Part shown: positions 9,929-19,067 of the stretch, piece by piece | Position numbering within the stretch: the stretch's first letter is position 1 | Layout: every line of letters begins with the position of its first letter | Assembly (NCBI RefSeq): GCF_900128925.1 | Contig: NZ_FQUJ01000012.1 | Span: 62,001 to 126,000 of the forward strand | Direction of reading: 5' to 3' | Length of the DNA: 64,000 nt | Source of the DNA: Modicisalibacter ilicicola DSM 19980 | GTDB lineage: Bacteria; Pseudomonadota; Gammaproteobacteria; Pseudomonadales; Halomonadaceae | Notes under the pieces: model-generated | What the model was told of the DNA's origin: nothing | The model's database searches: none | The model's input: only the letters and a program-made list of their open reading frames with translations | Program-made: the position numbers and the translations under genes

Positions 9929-10215
9929 CCGGCACAGCCTTCTCAACCACTCAGGCAATGGATGATTCGGCCTCGTCGTCCAGCCGTGGGCAAACCTTGC
10001 GCGAGGCCGTGGACGAGGCCCTGCATCGCTATTTCGACCATCTCGACGGCGGATCGGTCAGCGATCTCTATGCCATGGTCATGACCGAGGTCGAGGTGCC
10101 GCTGCTCAGTGCCGTGCTGGCCTACACCGAGGGCAACCAGACCCGGGCTGCCGACATGCTGGGCATGAATCGAGGTACCTTGCGCAAGAAGCTCAAGCAT
10201 TACGATCTGATCTGA
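9925..10215 (+). CDS. fis: DNA-binding protein Fis
   Basis: Fis is a small nucleoid-associated protein that bends DNA, activates rRNA promoters and helps site-specific recombination. The 96-aa product has the family C-terminal helix-turn-helix ([20 protein letters not shown]) and the central dimerisation helices. Its N-terminus is Ser/Thr-rich and slightly longer than in enteric Fis. It is translationally coupled to dusB. Confidence 0.96.
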   Translation: MTGTAFSTTQAMDDSASSSSRGQTLREAVDEALHRYFDHLDGGSVSDLYAMVMTEVEVPLLSAVLAYTEGNQTRAADMLGMNRGTLRKKLKHYDLI

Positions 10216-10230
10216 ACCAGTTCTCCGAGA

Positions 10231-10259
10231 GGGAGCCCGCTATGGCTCCCGTTCCGTTC
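10231..10259 (+). terminator. Terminator hairpin after fis
   Basis: The stem GGGAGCC / GGCTCCC (arms 10231-10237 and 10244-10250) is followed by GTTCCGTTC. It begins 16 nt after the fis stop. The hairpin contains the in-frame ATG at 10242 that could otherwise be read as a purH start. Confidence 0.65.
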
Positions 10260-10280
10260 AAACCGCCGCATTGGACTATC

Positions 10281-11876
<1,596 letters not shown>

Positions 11877-11955
11877 AGTTTGAACATGCTGATCTCGATC
11901 ATGCGGCTTGAAAATTGAGGCTCTTCGACGTTTCATGCGGATTTAGCCTGAACCA

Positions 11956-12027
11956 TCGCCCGATAAATCGGGCTCCTACAAAACTCCGTGATATCAATCA
12001 CCCGTAGGAGCTCGCTTCAGCGAGCGA
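11956..12027. repeat. Paired inverted REP elements (REPIN-like)
   Basis: Two 25-nt units face each other: 11956-11980 (minus) and 12003-12027 (plus), both beginning NGTAGGAGC. Each folds into a 7-bp stem with a 2-nt loop. They differ at six positions, and four of those are two compensatory base-pair changes, so the hairpin is conserved while the sequence drifts. This matches REP/REPIN elements of pseudomonads and relatives that are mobilised by TnpA-REP (RAYT) transposases; no such gene is in the window. Confidence 0.75.
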
Positions 12028-12098
12028 CAGGCGCTTCGAGCCCGGCCGTGCATCAGAGCCTGAGTACCGTCCATGCCCTGCCTCCGGCTCAGCGGACA

Positions 12099-12124
12099 AA
12101 TTCCACACCCAACGGCGAAGAGCC
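12099..12124. repeat. 26-bp intergenic repeat, copy 1 (possible IS end)
   Basis: This sequence matches 41429-41454 at 23 of 26 positions in the same orientation. Its reverse complement begins GG and resembles a transposon terminal repeat, but no transposase is nearby. Both copies lie between convergent genes. Confidence 0.45.
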
Positions 12125-12131
12125 TTTTTAT

Positions 12132-12165
12132 AAAAACAAACAGGGCAGCCTTGGCCGCCCTGTTT
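12132..12165 (-). terminator. Terminator of the succinate-semialdehyde dehydrogenase gene
   Basis: The 9-bp inverted repeat AAACAGGGC / GCCCTGTTT (12138-12146 and 12157-12165) is followed, on the minus strand, by GTTTTTATAAAAAG. It lies 13 nt after the minus-strand stop codon. Confidence 0.8.
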
Positions 12166-12177
12166 GCTTGTTCCGCC

Positions 12178-13635
12178 TCACCCCAGATCGATGCACAGAT
12201 ACTTGGTTTCCAGGAACTCCTCCAGACCCTGGTGGCCGCCCTCGCGGCCCAGGCCGGACTCCTTGACCCCGCCGAATGGCGCCGCGGCGTTGGAGATCAG
12301 CCCGGTGTTGATGCCGATGATGCCGTATTCCAGCGCCTCCGAGACGTGCCAGACACGGCTCAGGTCCTTCGAGTAGAAATACGCGGCCAGCCCGAAGGGG
12401 GTGTCGTTGGCCATGGCAACGGCGTCCTCCTCGTCGTCGAAGGAAAATACCGCCGAGAGCGGGCCGAAGGTTTCCTCTTGGGCGACCAGCATGTCCTGGT
12501 TGGCATTGCTCACCAGGGTCGGCGTGAAGAAATTGCCACCCAGCGGATGCCGATGCCCGCCCAGCAGCAGTTCGGCCCCTTTTTCCACGGCGTCGTCGAT
12601 GTGTCGGCTGACCTTCTCGACACCGTCGCTGTCGATCAACGGACCGATGTTGACACCTTCCTGAGTGCCATCGCCGACCCGCAGCTCGCTGTTCATGGCT
12701 GCCGCCAGCTTCTCGCAGAAGGCATTGACGACGCTCGACTGGACCAGGAAGCGGTTGACGCACACGCAGGTCTGGCCGCCGTTGCGAAACTTCGAGGCCA
12801 TCGCGCCGTCGACGGCGGCATCCAGATCCGCGTCCTCGAAGACGATGAAGGGCGCGTTGCCTCCCAACTCCAGGGAGATCTTCTGGACGTGTTGCGAGGC
12901 CTGGGACATCAGTGAACGCCCCACCTCGGTAGAGCCGGTGAAGGTGATCTTGCGCACCAACGGCGATTCGGTCAGGGCGGCGGCAATCTCGCTGGCCTGA
13001 CCCGGTACCACGTTGAACACGCCACGCGGCACGCCGGCTCGCTCCGCCAGCAACGCCATGGCGGTGGCGGTAAAGGGCGTCTGGCTTGCCGGCTTGACGA
13101 CGATCGGGCAGCCCGCGGCGAGCGCCGCTCCCACCTTGCGCGTGATCATCGCCGCGGGGAAGTTCCAGGGTGTGATGGCGCCGACCACGCCGACCGGCTG
13201 CTTGGTCACCAGGATGCGCTGATTACCCTTCGCCGCCGGTACCGTCTCGCCATAGATGCGCCGCGCCTCCTCGGCGAACCAGCGCAGGAAGCTTGCCGCG
13301 TAGACGATTTCACCCGCAGCCTCCTTGAGCGGCTTGCCCTGCTCCAGGGTCATGATCAGGGCCAGCTCGTCCTGGTGCTCGAGCATCAGGTCGTACCACT
13401 TCATCAGGATGTCGGCACGCTCCTGAGCCGTCAGCGCACGCCATTCGGGAAAGGCGGCTTCCGCGGCTTCGATGGCGCGTTCGGTCTCGGCTCGTCCAAG
13501 ACGCGGGATAGTGCCGATGGTCTCGCCGGTTGCCGGGTTGTCGACCTCTATCTGCTCGCCGCTGTCGGCCGCGACCCAGTTGCCATCGATGTAGGCAAAG
13601 GGGCGAAACAGCTGGCTGTTCTGCAAGGATTCCAT
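12178..13635 (-). CDS. gabD: NAD(P)-dependent succinate-semialdehyde dehydrogenase
   Basis: This aldehyde dehydrogenase (485 aa) oxidises succinate semialdehyde to succinate, the last step of GABA and some polyamine degradation. Visible features are the ITPWNFP cofactor motif, FTGSTEVG, the general base E256 in SLELGGN, and the catalytic cysteine C290 in GGQTCVCVNR. A second cysteine two residues on is common in GabD. AGGAG lies 7 nt before the ATG. No aminotransferase gene accompanies it. Glutarate-semialdehyde is a possible alternative substrate in this subfamily. Confidence 0.9.
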   Translation of the reverse strand: MESLQNSQLFRPFAYIDGNWVAADSGEQIEVDNPATGETIGTIPRLGRAETERAIEAAEAAFPEWRALTAQERADILMKWYDLMLEHQDELALIMTLEQGKPLKEAAGEIVYAASFLRWFAEEARRIYGETVPAAKGNQRILVTKQPVGVVGAITPWNFPAAMITRKVGAALAAGCPIVVKPASQTPFTATAMALLAERAGVPRGVFNVVPGQASEIAAALTESPLVRKITFTGSTEVGRSLMSQASQHVQKISLELGGNAPFIVFEDADLDAAVDGAMASKFRNGGQTCVCVNRFLVQSSVVNAFCEKLAAAMNSELRVGDGTQEGVNIGPLIDSDGVEKVSRHIDDAVEKGAELLLGGHRHPLGGNFFTPTLVSNANQDMLVAQEETFGPLSAVFSFDDEEDAVAMANDTPFGLAAYFYSKDLSRVWHVSEALEYGIIGINTGLISNAAAPFGGVKESGLGREGGHQGLEEFLETKYLCIDLG

Positions 13636-13909
13636 GGCTTTCTCCTATCCGTGATCACGGCAGCAAGGACTGCCGTTCAAGAGTGTGACTCGGCATGGCC
13701 GCTTCCCGGCGCGATGACATCGTGCACTGAACCCGGCGGGACTCGGACGCGGGTTCTACCAGCAAGGATAGCGCAGTCACGCTCGCTATCGGACCGATTG
13801 ACGCTCCGCAGAAACCCTTGCCTTCGTATCGCCATGGCGCCTGATGTTTCCCCCATGCTACGGGGTTTGCCCCCAAGGTGAAAATCGGGAAAGCAGCAGC
13901 GTCGATGCC

Positions 13910-14467
13910 TCAGCGGCTATTGACCAGCATCAAAAACTCCTGGCGCGTGGTCTGGTTGCCGCGAAAGCTTCCCAGCATCACCGAACTGGTCATGCTCGAA
14001 TTCTGCTTTTCGACACCACGCATCATCATGCACATGTGGCGAGCCTCGATGACCACCGCGACCCCGCGTGCCTCGGTCACCAGCTGCACCGCATCGGCGA
14101 TCTGCCGGGTGAGATCTTCCTGGATCTGCAGGCGTCGGGCGTACATGTCGACGATGCGCGCGAATTTCGACAGACCCAGCACCTTGCCACCGGGCATGTA
14201 GGCAATATGGCACTTGCCGATGAAGGGCAGCAGGTGATGTTCGCACAACGAATAGAGTTCGATGTCCTTGATCAGCACCATCTCGTCGGTGTCGGAGGCG
14301 AAGACCGCACCATTGACCAGTTCGTCGAGAGTTTGGCCATAACCGTTCGTGAGAAATTGCATCGCCTTCGCGGCACGCATCGGCGTGTCGCGCAGCCCCT
14401 CGCGATCCGGGTCTTCACCCAGGCCGGCGATGATCTCACGGAAATGGTTGGCGAGTTCTTCAGTCAT
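13910..14467 (-). CDS. folE: GTP cyclohydrolase I
   Basis: FolE converts GTP to 7,8-dihydroneopterin triphosphate, the entry step of folate and tetrahydrobiopterin synthesis. The 185-aa product has zinc ligands C75, H78 (CEHHLLP) and C146 ([11 protein letters not shown]), as well as the SKFARIV and QIQEDLT active-site segments. Pterin supply links it functionally to phhB at 45.5 kb, which recycles the pterin cofactor of phenylalanine hydroxylase. It is monocistronic by orientation here. Confidence 0.96.
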   Translation of the reverse strand: MTEELANHFREIIAGLGEDPDREGLRDTPMRAAKAMQFLTNGYGQTLDELVNGAVFASDTDEMVLIKDIELYSLCEHHLLPFIGKCHIAYMPGGKVLGLSKFARIVDMYARRLQIQEDLTRQIADAVQLVTEARGVAVVIEARHMCMMMRGVEKQNSSMTSSVMLGSFRGNQTTRQEFLMLVNSR

Positions 14468-14717
14468 CGGTTCAGCCTATTGCTCTTGAGCCCGAAGGCT
14501 TCCTGAAAAGGAGGTGACGCTTGCATGTCGATCGATCGAACCGCAAATTCTAGCGCAGTCGGACCCCCGACGCAGCGCCGAGCCGCCCCGGGGATGGCTC
14601 GATTAGCGACAACCTGCCGCACGGGGCGGATGCCCCCGGCGGAGTGCCTGTGATAAAGTGCAGCGCATTCACTTTTCCGTCTCTGGCGGGTACAGCACCT
14701 TGTCGAGAATCGTTGAC

Positions 14718-15296
14718 ATGATGAAGAAACTCGTTTGCATCCTGCTGACCGGCCTGGCCTTGCCGGCCTGGGCCGCAGAAGCAACGCTCGAACTGCCGGT
14801 CGATGCGCGCATCGACGTACAGGTCATCGACACCGTCACCCTCGACGGTGGTGCCACGGATCGCACGGACGTCCTACTGCGTCCGGTGACCCACGACCAG
14901 GCCGATGGCGCCCGGCTTCTTCCCGACTACTGCCTGATCACCGCCAACGCGCAACTCGATGACCAGCGGGTGCGCCTGACCACGCAGTCGGTCACCTGCA
15001 TCGAAGCCGAGGACGATTCTCCCGAAATCTACAGTGGCGAGCTGTCGGCCGCTGCCTTCGAACGCGACGGCGGCTTCGGCCTGGACGTCTGCACGAACAA
15101 GCAGAACGGTCAATGCGTCAAGGCAGTGATCGAACCTGCCCATCATTTCCAGTTGAGCATCGGCGAGACTACCCGGCTTACCGCCCAGGCGAACCCCTCG
15201 GAAGAACTCAACCGGCAGCGCCGCCAGGCCGACGACGACGGCAACGCCAATGCGGCCCCCGCCGAAGGCTCCGAACCGGGCGGCGATACCCGGTAA
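14718..15296 (+). CDS. Predicted secreted protein of unknown function
   Basis: I do not recognise a family. The 192-aa product begins with a clear signal peptide (MMKKLVCILLTGLALPAWAA, cleavage expected after AWA) and has a mature part rich in acidic residues. It contains a few cysteines and a disordered C-terminus rich in Asp, Asn, Ala, Gly and Pro. It is probably periplasmic. The ATG at 14718 is chosen because it starts the signal peptide; the earlier in-frame ATG at 14658 would mask it. It stands alone between folE and srkA on opposite strands. Confidence 0.7.
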   Translation: MMKKLVCILLTGLALPAWAAEATLELPVDARIDVQVIDTVTLDGGATDRTDVLLRPVTHDQADGARLLPDYCLITANAQLDDQRVRLTTQSVTCIEAEDDSPEIYSGELSAAAFERDGGFGLDVCTNKQNGQCVKAVIEPAHHFQLSIGETTRLTAQANPSEELNRQRRQADDDGNANAAPAEGSEPGGDTR

Positions 15297-15344
15297 CACC
15301 CCAGCCGGAGGGTGGCCTGGCAACGCTGCCCTCCCTCCCGGGCA

Positions 15345-16331
15345 TCAGGCCAGCCAGCGCTGCCCCTTGTCCAGTATCAGCCGCTGCTGTTCCAGTATGC
15401 GGATATGCTGGTCCCAGTAATCCTCGCCGGCGACCCAGGGGAAGGCCCGCGGGAAGGCCGGGTCCTGCCAGCGTGCCACCAGCCAGGCGCTATAACGCAT
15501 CAAACGCAAGGTGCGCAACGGCTCGATCCAGTCGAGCTGGCGGCGGTCGAAGGGCATCGCCTCCTCGTAACCCTCGAGCAGCTCGCTGAGCTGCATGTTC
15601 AGCTCCTGCTCATTCTGCGCCGTGAGCATCATCCACAGGTCCTGAACGGCCGGCGCCATGAGGCAATCGTCGAAGTCCACCAGGGTGAAATCGTCGCCCC
15701 GCCCCAGGATATTGCCCAGGTGGCAATCCCCATGCACGCGAATGGATGCCTGAGCGGGCCAGGCCTGTCTTGCCAGCAAGCCCTGAAGCGATTCGCTTAC
15801 CCGTTCATAGGCGTGGCGCTGACGGCGATTGAGCCAGGTGCCGGCAAGCACGCGCTCCCGACTGGCCGCGGCCATCTGGACCGGCTCCAGACTGGGTCGC
15901 GAAGCGAACGCGCGCTGACTCGATAGCGCATGCAGGCGGCCGATCAGCGCGCCGAGAGCGAACAGATGGCTGGGGTCCTCCAACTCCGGCGCCTGCCCGG
16001 GCACGTGAGGAAACAGGGCGTAGCGAAAACCATGCGCCACGTGCAAGCTCTCGCCCTGGCTATCCCGCCAGGGGGCGCAGACACGTACGCCTCCCGCCGC
16101 CAGTTCGGCAAGAAAAGCATGCTCCTCGCGCAGTTGTGCCTCGCTCCAGCGTTCGGGCCGGTAGAACTTCGCCACCCAGCGCCGGCGATCCTCGTCACTG
16201 ATCAGGAAAACCCGGTTCTCGTAGCTGTTCAAGGCAAAGGGTTCACCGGAAAGCCGGAAGCCGAGGCTCTCGACCGCGTCGACGATACGCCCGGGGGTCA
16301 GGCTTTCGAAGGGATGGAGAGTATCAGCCAT
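15345..16331 (-). CDS. srkA: Stress response kinase A (SrkA/YihE/RdoA)
   Basis: SrkA is a choline-kinase-fold Ser/Thr kinase that counteracts the MazEF death pathway and long-term stress in enterics. The 328-aa length equals E. coli SrkA. Catalytic HGDCHLGNIL and the metal-binding LVDFDD are intact, and the N-terminal NSYENRVF region forms the nucleotide loop. AAGGA lies 6 nt before the ATG at 16331; the open frame extends further upstream but without conserved sequence. The comF-type gene lies just upstream on the same strand. Confidence 0.93.
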   Translation of the reverse strand: MADTLHPFESLTPGRIVDAVESLGFRLSGEPFALNSYENRVFLISDEDRRRWVAKFYRPERWSEAQLREEHAFLAELAAGGVRVCAPWRDSQGESLHVAHGFRYALFPHVPGQAPELEDPSHLFALGALIGRLHALSSQRAFASRPSLEPVQMAAASRERVLAGTWLNRRQRHAYERVSESLQGLLARQAWPAQASIRVHGDCHLGNILGRGDDFTLVDFDDCLMAPAVQDLWMMLTAQNEQELNMQLSELLEGYEEAMPFDRRQLDWIEPLRTLRLMRYSAWLVARWQDPAFPRAFPWVAGEDYWDQHIRILEQQRLILDKGQRWLA

Positions 16332-16368
16332 GAAGGGTCCTTCATCGAAAAGGGCCCATGCTACCAGA

Positions 16369-17124
16369 TCAGGAGTGCCAGAGTGGCGTTCGCGCCACCG
16401 CCCAGGCCTCCACCTGCCTGGCACCGGCGTCGCGGCAGGATTTGGCCAGCGCCTCCAGCGAAGCGCCGGTGGTCATGATATCGTCCACCACGGCCACCTG
16501 CGGTGGCAGCAGAGCATCGACCCGGAAAGCATCTCGCACGTTGCCCCGACGCGCCCGACGATCGAGCCCGCGTTGCGTCTGGGTGGGGCGGATGCGCCGA
16601 GCGTTGATGCAGGGTATCTCGAGTCGTCGCGCCAATTGGCGCGTCAGCCAGGCCGCTGGATCGAAACCCTGTTCCCGGGCGCGTTCCGGATGTCGCGGCA
16701 GCGCAAGCAACGCCCCTGGAAGCGGTGCACCGCGCTGAAGATCCAGCGACTCGCCCAGCAATGCGACCAACACCTTCCCGGCCCGCGGCTCCCCCGCGAA
16801 CTTGAAGCGCTGCATCAGCTGCGCGATTTCTCCCTCGTAGCGCAATCCGACCCGTGCGCGATCGAAGGCTGGAGGTGCTTTCAGGCATGGACCGCATAGC
16901 GGGTAGGCACCTTCCGGCAGGGGTGCCGCACAGTGCCGACACGGCTCATGGTTCCAGGGCAGCGACAGGAAGCAGCTGGCACACCACGGTTTGTGACGCA
17001 GGGCGGGGGCGAGACAGAAGATGCAAGGTCCTGGCAAGGCACGCTGCAACACGCCATCCGCACGGCGGCCACCCTTTTCAGCGAGAGAACGAGCCTTGCC
17101 AAGACACGATGCCAGAGTTGTCAT
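16369..17124 (-). CDS. ComF family protein (GntX-like phosphoribosyltransferase)
   Basis: The 251-aa protein has an N-terminal zinc-binding part with four CxxC pairs (about residues 30-80: CIFC, CASC, CRHC, CGPC). It ends in a phosphoribosyltransferase fold with the PRPP loop VVDDIMTTGAS. ComF proteins are tied to DNA uptake or processing during transformation; the GntX relatives help in use of DNA as carbon source. Enzymatic activity of the family is unproven. The ATG at 17124 (MTTLASC) is likely; an ATG at 17139 is possible. It is 37 nt upstream of srkA on the same strand. Confidence 0.88.
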   Translation of the reverse strand: MTTLASCLGKARSLAEKGGRRADGVLQRALPGPCIFCLAPALRHKPWCASCFLSLPWNHEPCRHCAAPLPEGAYPLCGPCLKAPPAFDRARVGLRYEGEIAQLMQRFKFAGEPRAGKVLVALLGESLDLQRGAPLPGALLALPRHPERAREQGFDPAAWLTRQLARRLEIPCINARRIRPTQTQRGLDRRARRGNVRDAFRVDALLPPQVAVVDDIMTTGASLEALAKSCRDAGARQVEAWAVARTPLWHS

Positions 17125-17165
17125 GGTGGGAGATGGCACCTCTTTGCGTCAGACACCCTTGGCAA

Positions 17166-17193
17166 TTGACTTGGCCAATGGCGTCCGTACAAT
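17166..17193 (+). promoter_or_regulatory. Promoter of tRNA-Leu
   Basis: TTGACT (17166-17171) and TACAAT (17188-17193) are separated by 16 nt and lie 20 nt before the mature tRNA. They form a near-consensus sigma-70 promoter, divergent from the comF-type gene. Confidence 0.75.
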
Positions 17194-17213
17194 ACTTCCG
17201 GTTCCTGCCCGAA

Positions 17214-17298
17214 GCGGATGTGGTGGAATTGGTAGACACGCCAGGTTTAGGTCCTGGTGCCGCAAGGCGTGGGAGTTCGAGTCTCCCCATCCGCACCA
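17214..17298 (+). tRNA. tRNA-Leu (anticodon TAG)
   Basis: The 85-nt sequence folds into a type II tRNA: acceptor stem GCGGATG / CATCCGC, a D-arm, the anticodon stem CCAGG / CCTGG with loop TTTAGGT (anticodon TAG), and a long variable arm. The T-arm is GGGAG-TTCGAGT-CTCCC. The 3' ACCA is encoded, with discriminator A. The long variable arm and the anticodon identify leucine. Confidence 0.96.
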
Positions 17299-17350
17299 GC
17301 TTGTTTCCCCTTCACGGTGGTCCGTTGGCTATCCGAAAGACACCCTTCTC

Positions 17351-17572
17351 TCAGCGACACCACTCATCATACACGTTTCTATGATCCGGATGCCCTGTTC
17401 TCGAGAACTCGGGTGCATCGAAAAGCTCCTGCATGCGCCACTCCTCCACCGCCTTGCAATATCTTTCCTGCTGCGGAGTCAACGGTATGGTGGCTTCTGC
17501 AGTAGGATCCAAGATGATCACGACAGCACCGAGTGCGGCCACTATCACCCCCATAAACAATACAAGCTTCAT
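17351..17572 (-). CDS. Small membrane-anchored protein, possibly phage-derived
   Basis: The 73-aa product has one N-terminal hydrophobic segment (about residues 2-20) and a charged C-terminal part ending YDEWC, with the spacing YC-(n)-Y..WC. Small proteins of this type occur in prophage structural regions, but I cannot name a family. It lies just downstream of a tRNA gene, a usual prophage insertion site, and no integrase remains. The ribosome site is weak (AGGGTC). It may be a remnant. Confidence 0.45.
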   Translation of the reverse strand: MKLVLFMGVIVAALGAVVIILDPTAEATIPLTPQQERYCKAVEEWRMQELFDAPEFSRTGHPDHRNVYDEWCR

Positions 17573-18210
17573 CGTTGTGACCCTGTGACTCGAACCCCTG
17601 ATTATGCGAGATCTTGCGCCCGCTTATTGGCCATCAGGGTATCCAAGCCAGCGGTATAGAAAAACCGGGTAACGATGCAATTCATGCGGCGGTTACACGT
17701 ATTAACCAAAAATATAATGCTGTCGCTTTAACCGATTGGTCCTGATTCACCTTGACAAATTCTTCTCTACCCCGTCCCTCGCAATATCACTTCTTCGGCA
17801 TCGTTTTCATGCACAAAGGCGCTTAATTGCAAATTAATGAAAAAAATAAACACATAAATAGCTCAACAATCTCTCTCGTTTTTCACCCCGATTCAGCCTC
17901 GTTCAGAATGATCCAGATCAAGCATTGCGTCGCCAAGACCGGTCCGATGGGACGACCCTATACTTGACTCCACATCCTCACTCGATCCAGCAAGACAACG
18001 CCTCTGCTTGCCCGTTTTCGCTGCTGACGCACCACAGTCGCAGGATGGCAAGACGATCGCTCCCTCCATTGCGAGGCTGGCGCCAAGGTAGCCATTGTCT
18101 ATTCTTCAATGGCATGCTGGAAAACGAGCAGGGATCGCACGCGCCGTCTTGCCGACACCGGTCATGCCACGGCCATGGCCGTAAGGGAACCCCGTCACGC
18201 TGGAGCACAC
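17573..18210. other. Gene-poor AT-rich stretch downstream of tRNA-Leu
   Basis: This stretch of about 640 bp is visibly richer in A+T than its surroundings between 17690 and 17900. It holds short A/T runs and a palindromic TTAATTGCAAATTAA near 17822. A TTGACA occurs at 17752 without a convincing -10 box. No coding sequence or RNA gene is supported; the promoter of the DUF1206 gene is probably within it. Confidence 0.55.
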
Positions 18211-19026
18211 GTGAAACACGCCAATGCCACCATCGAACATGCCGTCGCGGTCATTGCCCGCTGCGGTTACGCGGCCAAGGGAATCGTCTACCTGATCATC
18301 GGGGTGCTAGCCTCGATGGCTGCCTTCGGGCTCGGTGGCAAGAACATCGGCACCAAGGAGGCAATCACCCAGATTGCCGGCCAACCTTTCGGAAGCACCA
18401 TGCTGGGCCTGATGGCTTTCGGCCTGTTCGCCTACACCCTCTGGAGGGTCATTCAGGCCTTTTTCGATACCGAGGATGCCGGCAGTGGCTTCAAGGGTAT
18501 TGCAACGCGGCTGGGCTTCGTCATCAGCGGCGTGATCTACGCCGGCCTTGGCGTCTACTGCATCGATCTGCTGCTCAATGTGGGAGCATCCTCGGGAGAC
18601 GGCGAGTCGACCCAGGATCGTACCGCCAGGCTGATGAGCAACCCCGGCGGCATCTACCTGGTATTCGCCGTGGGCGTGATATTCATCGGCGTGGGCATCC
18701 GTCAGATCGTGCGGGCCGTGAAACGCTCCTATCTCAAGAACTGGCACATGATCGACATGAACCAGACCCAGCGCAAGCTGGCCGAGGGTGCCACGCGCTG
18801 GGGGCTATCGGCCCGGGGCGTGGTCTTCATGATCATCGGCGGCTTCCTGTGCATCGCCGCCTGGCAGACCGATCCCAGCGAGGCCCAGGGGCTGGGAGGC
18901 GCGCTCAATACCCTGGCCCGCCAACCCTTCGGCCCCTGGTTGCTGGGCATCGTCGCGCTAGGGCTGGTCGGCTACGGCATCTACTGCTTCGTCAATGCAC
19001 GCTTTCGCGACGTGAGCACCGACTGA
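18211..19026 (+). CDS. DUF1206 family membrane protein
   Basis: The 271-aa product contains the two-transmembrane DUF1206 repeat three times, each opening with an R(C/L)G(Y/F)xxxG(I/V)(V/I)Y-like motif (ARCGYAAKGIVYLIIG, TRLGFVISGVIYAGLG, TRWGLSARGVVFMIIG). Six transmembrane helices are predicted. The role of the family is unknown. I choose the GTG at 18211 because TGGAG precedes it by 5 nt and because the conserved first repeat then begins near residue 10. The ATGs at 18175 and 18109 add non-conserved residues. Confidence 0.8.
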   Translation: MKHANATIEHAVAVIARCGYAAKGIVYLIIGVLASMAAFGLGGKNIGTKEAITQIAGQPFGSTMLGLMAFGLFAYTLWRVIQAFFDTEDAGSGFKGIATRLGFVISGVIYAGLGVYCIDLLLNVGASSGDGESTQDRTARLMSNPGGIYLVFAVGVIFIGVGIRQIVRAVKRSYLKNWHMIDMNQTQRKLAEGATRWGLSARGVVFMIIGGFLCIAAWQTDPSEAQGLGGALNTLARQPFGPWLLGIVALGLVGYGIYCFVNARFRDVSTD

Positions 19027-19052
19027 GAGCCCCGCCGATGCCGGCGGGGCTC
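19027..19052. terminator. Hairpin between converging DUF1206 and symporter genes
   Basis: An 11-bp perfect stem (19027-19037 with 19042-19052) and 4-nt loop begins at the DUF1206 stop codon. No U-tract follows, so it may act as a weak or Rho-assisted bidirectional terminator. Confidence 0.5.
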
Positions 19053-19067
19053 AACGACGACGAAGTC

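Larger units (their letters stand above)
11877..12177. other. Intergenic region purH / succinate-semialdehyde dehydrogenase gene
   Basis: This 301-bp gap separates two converging genes. It holds a paired REP element, a short repeat shared with another intergenic gap, and the terminator of the minus-strand gene, all listed separately. No coding sequence is supported. Confidence 0.7.

Noticed and set aside
17573-17660. Possible second tRNA fragment (GTTCGAGTC on the minus strand near 17590)
   Set aside because: The flanking bases do not form a T-stem and no acceptor or anticodon stem can be drawn.
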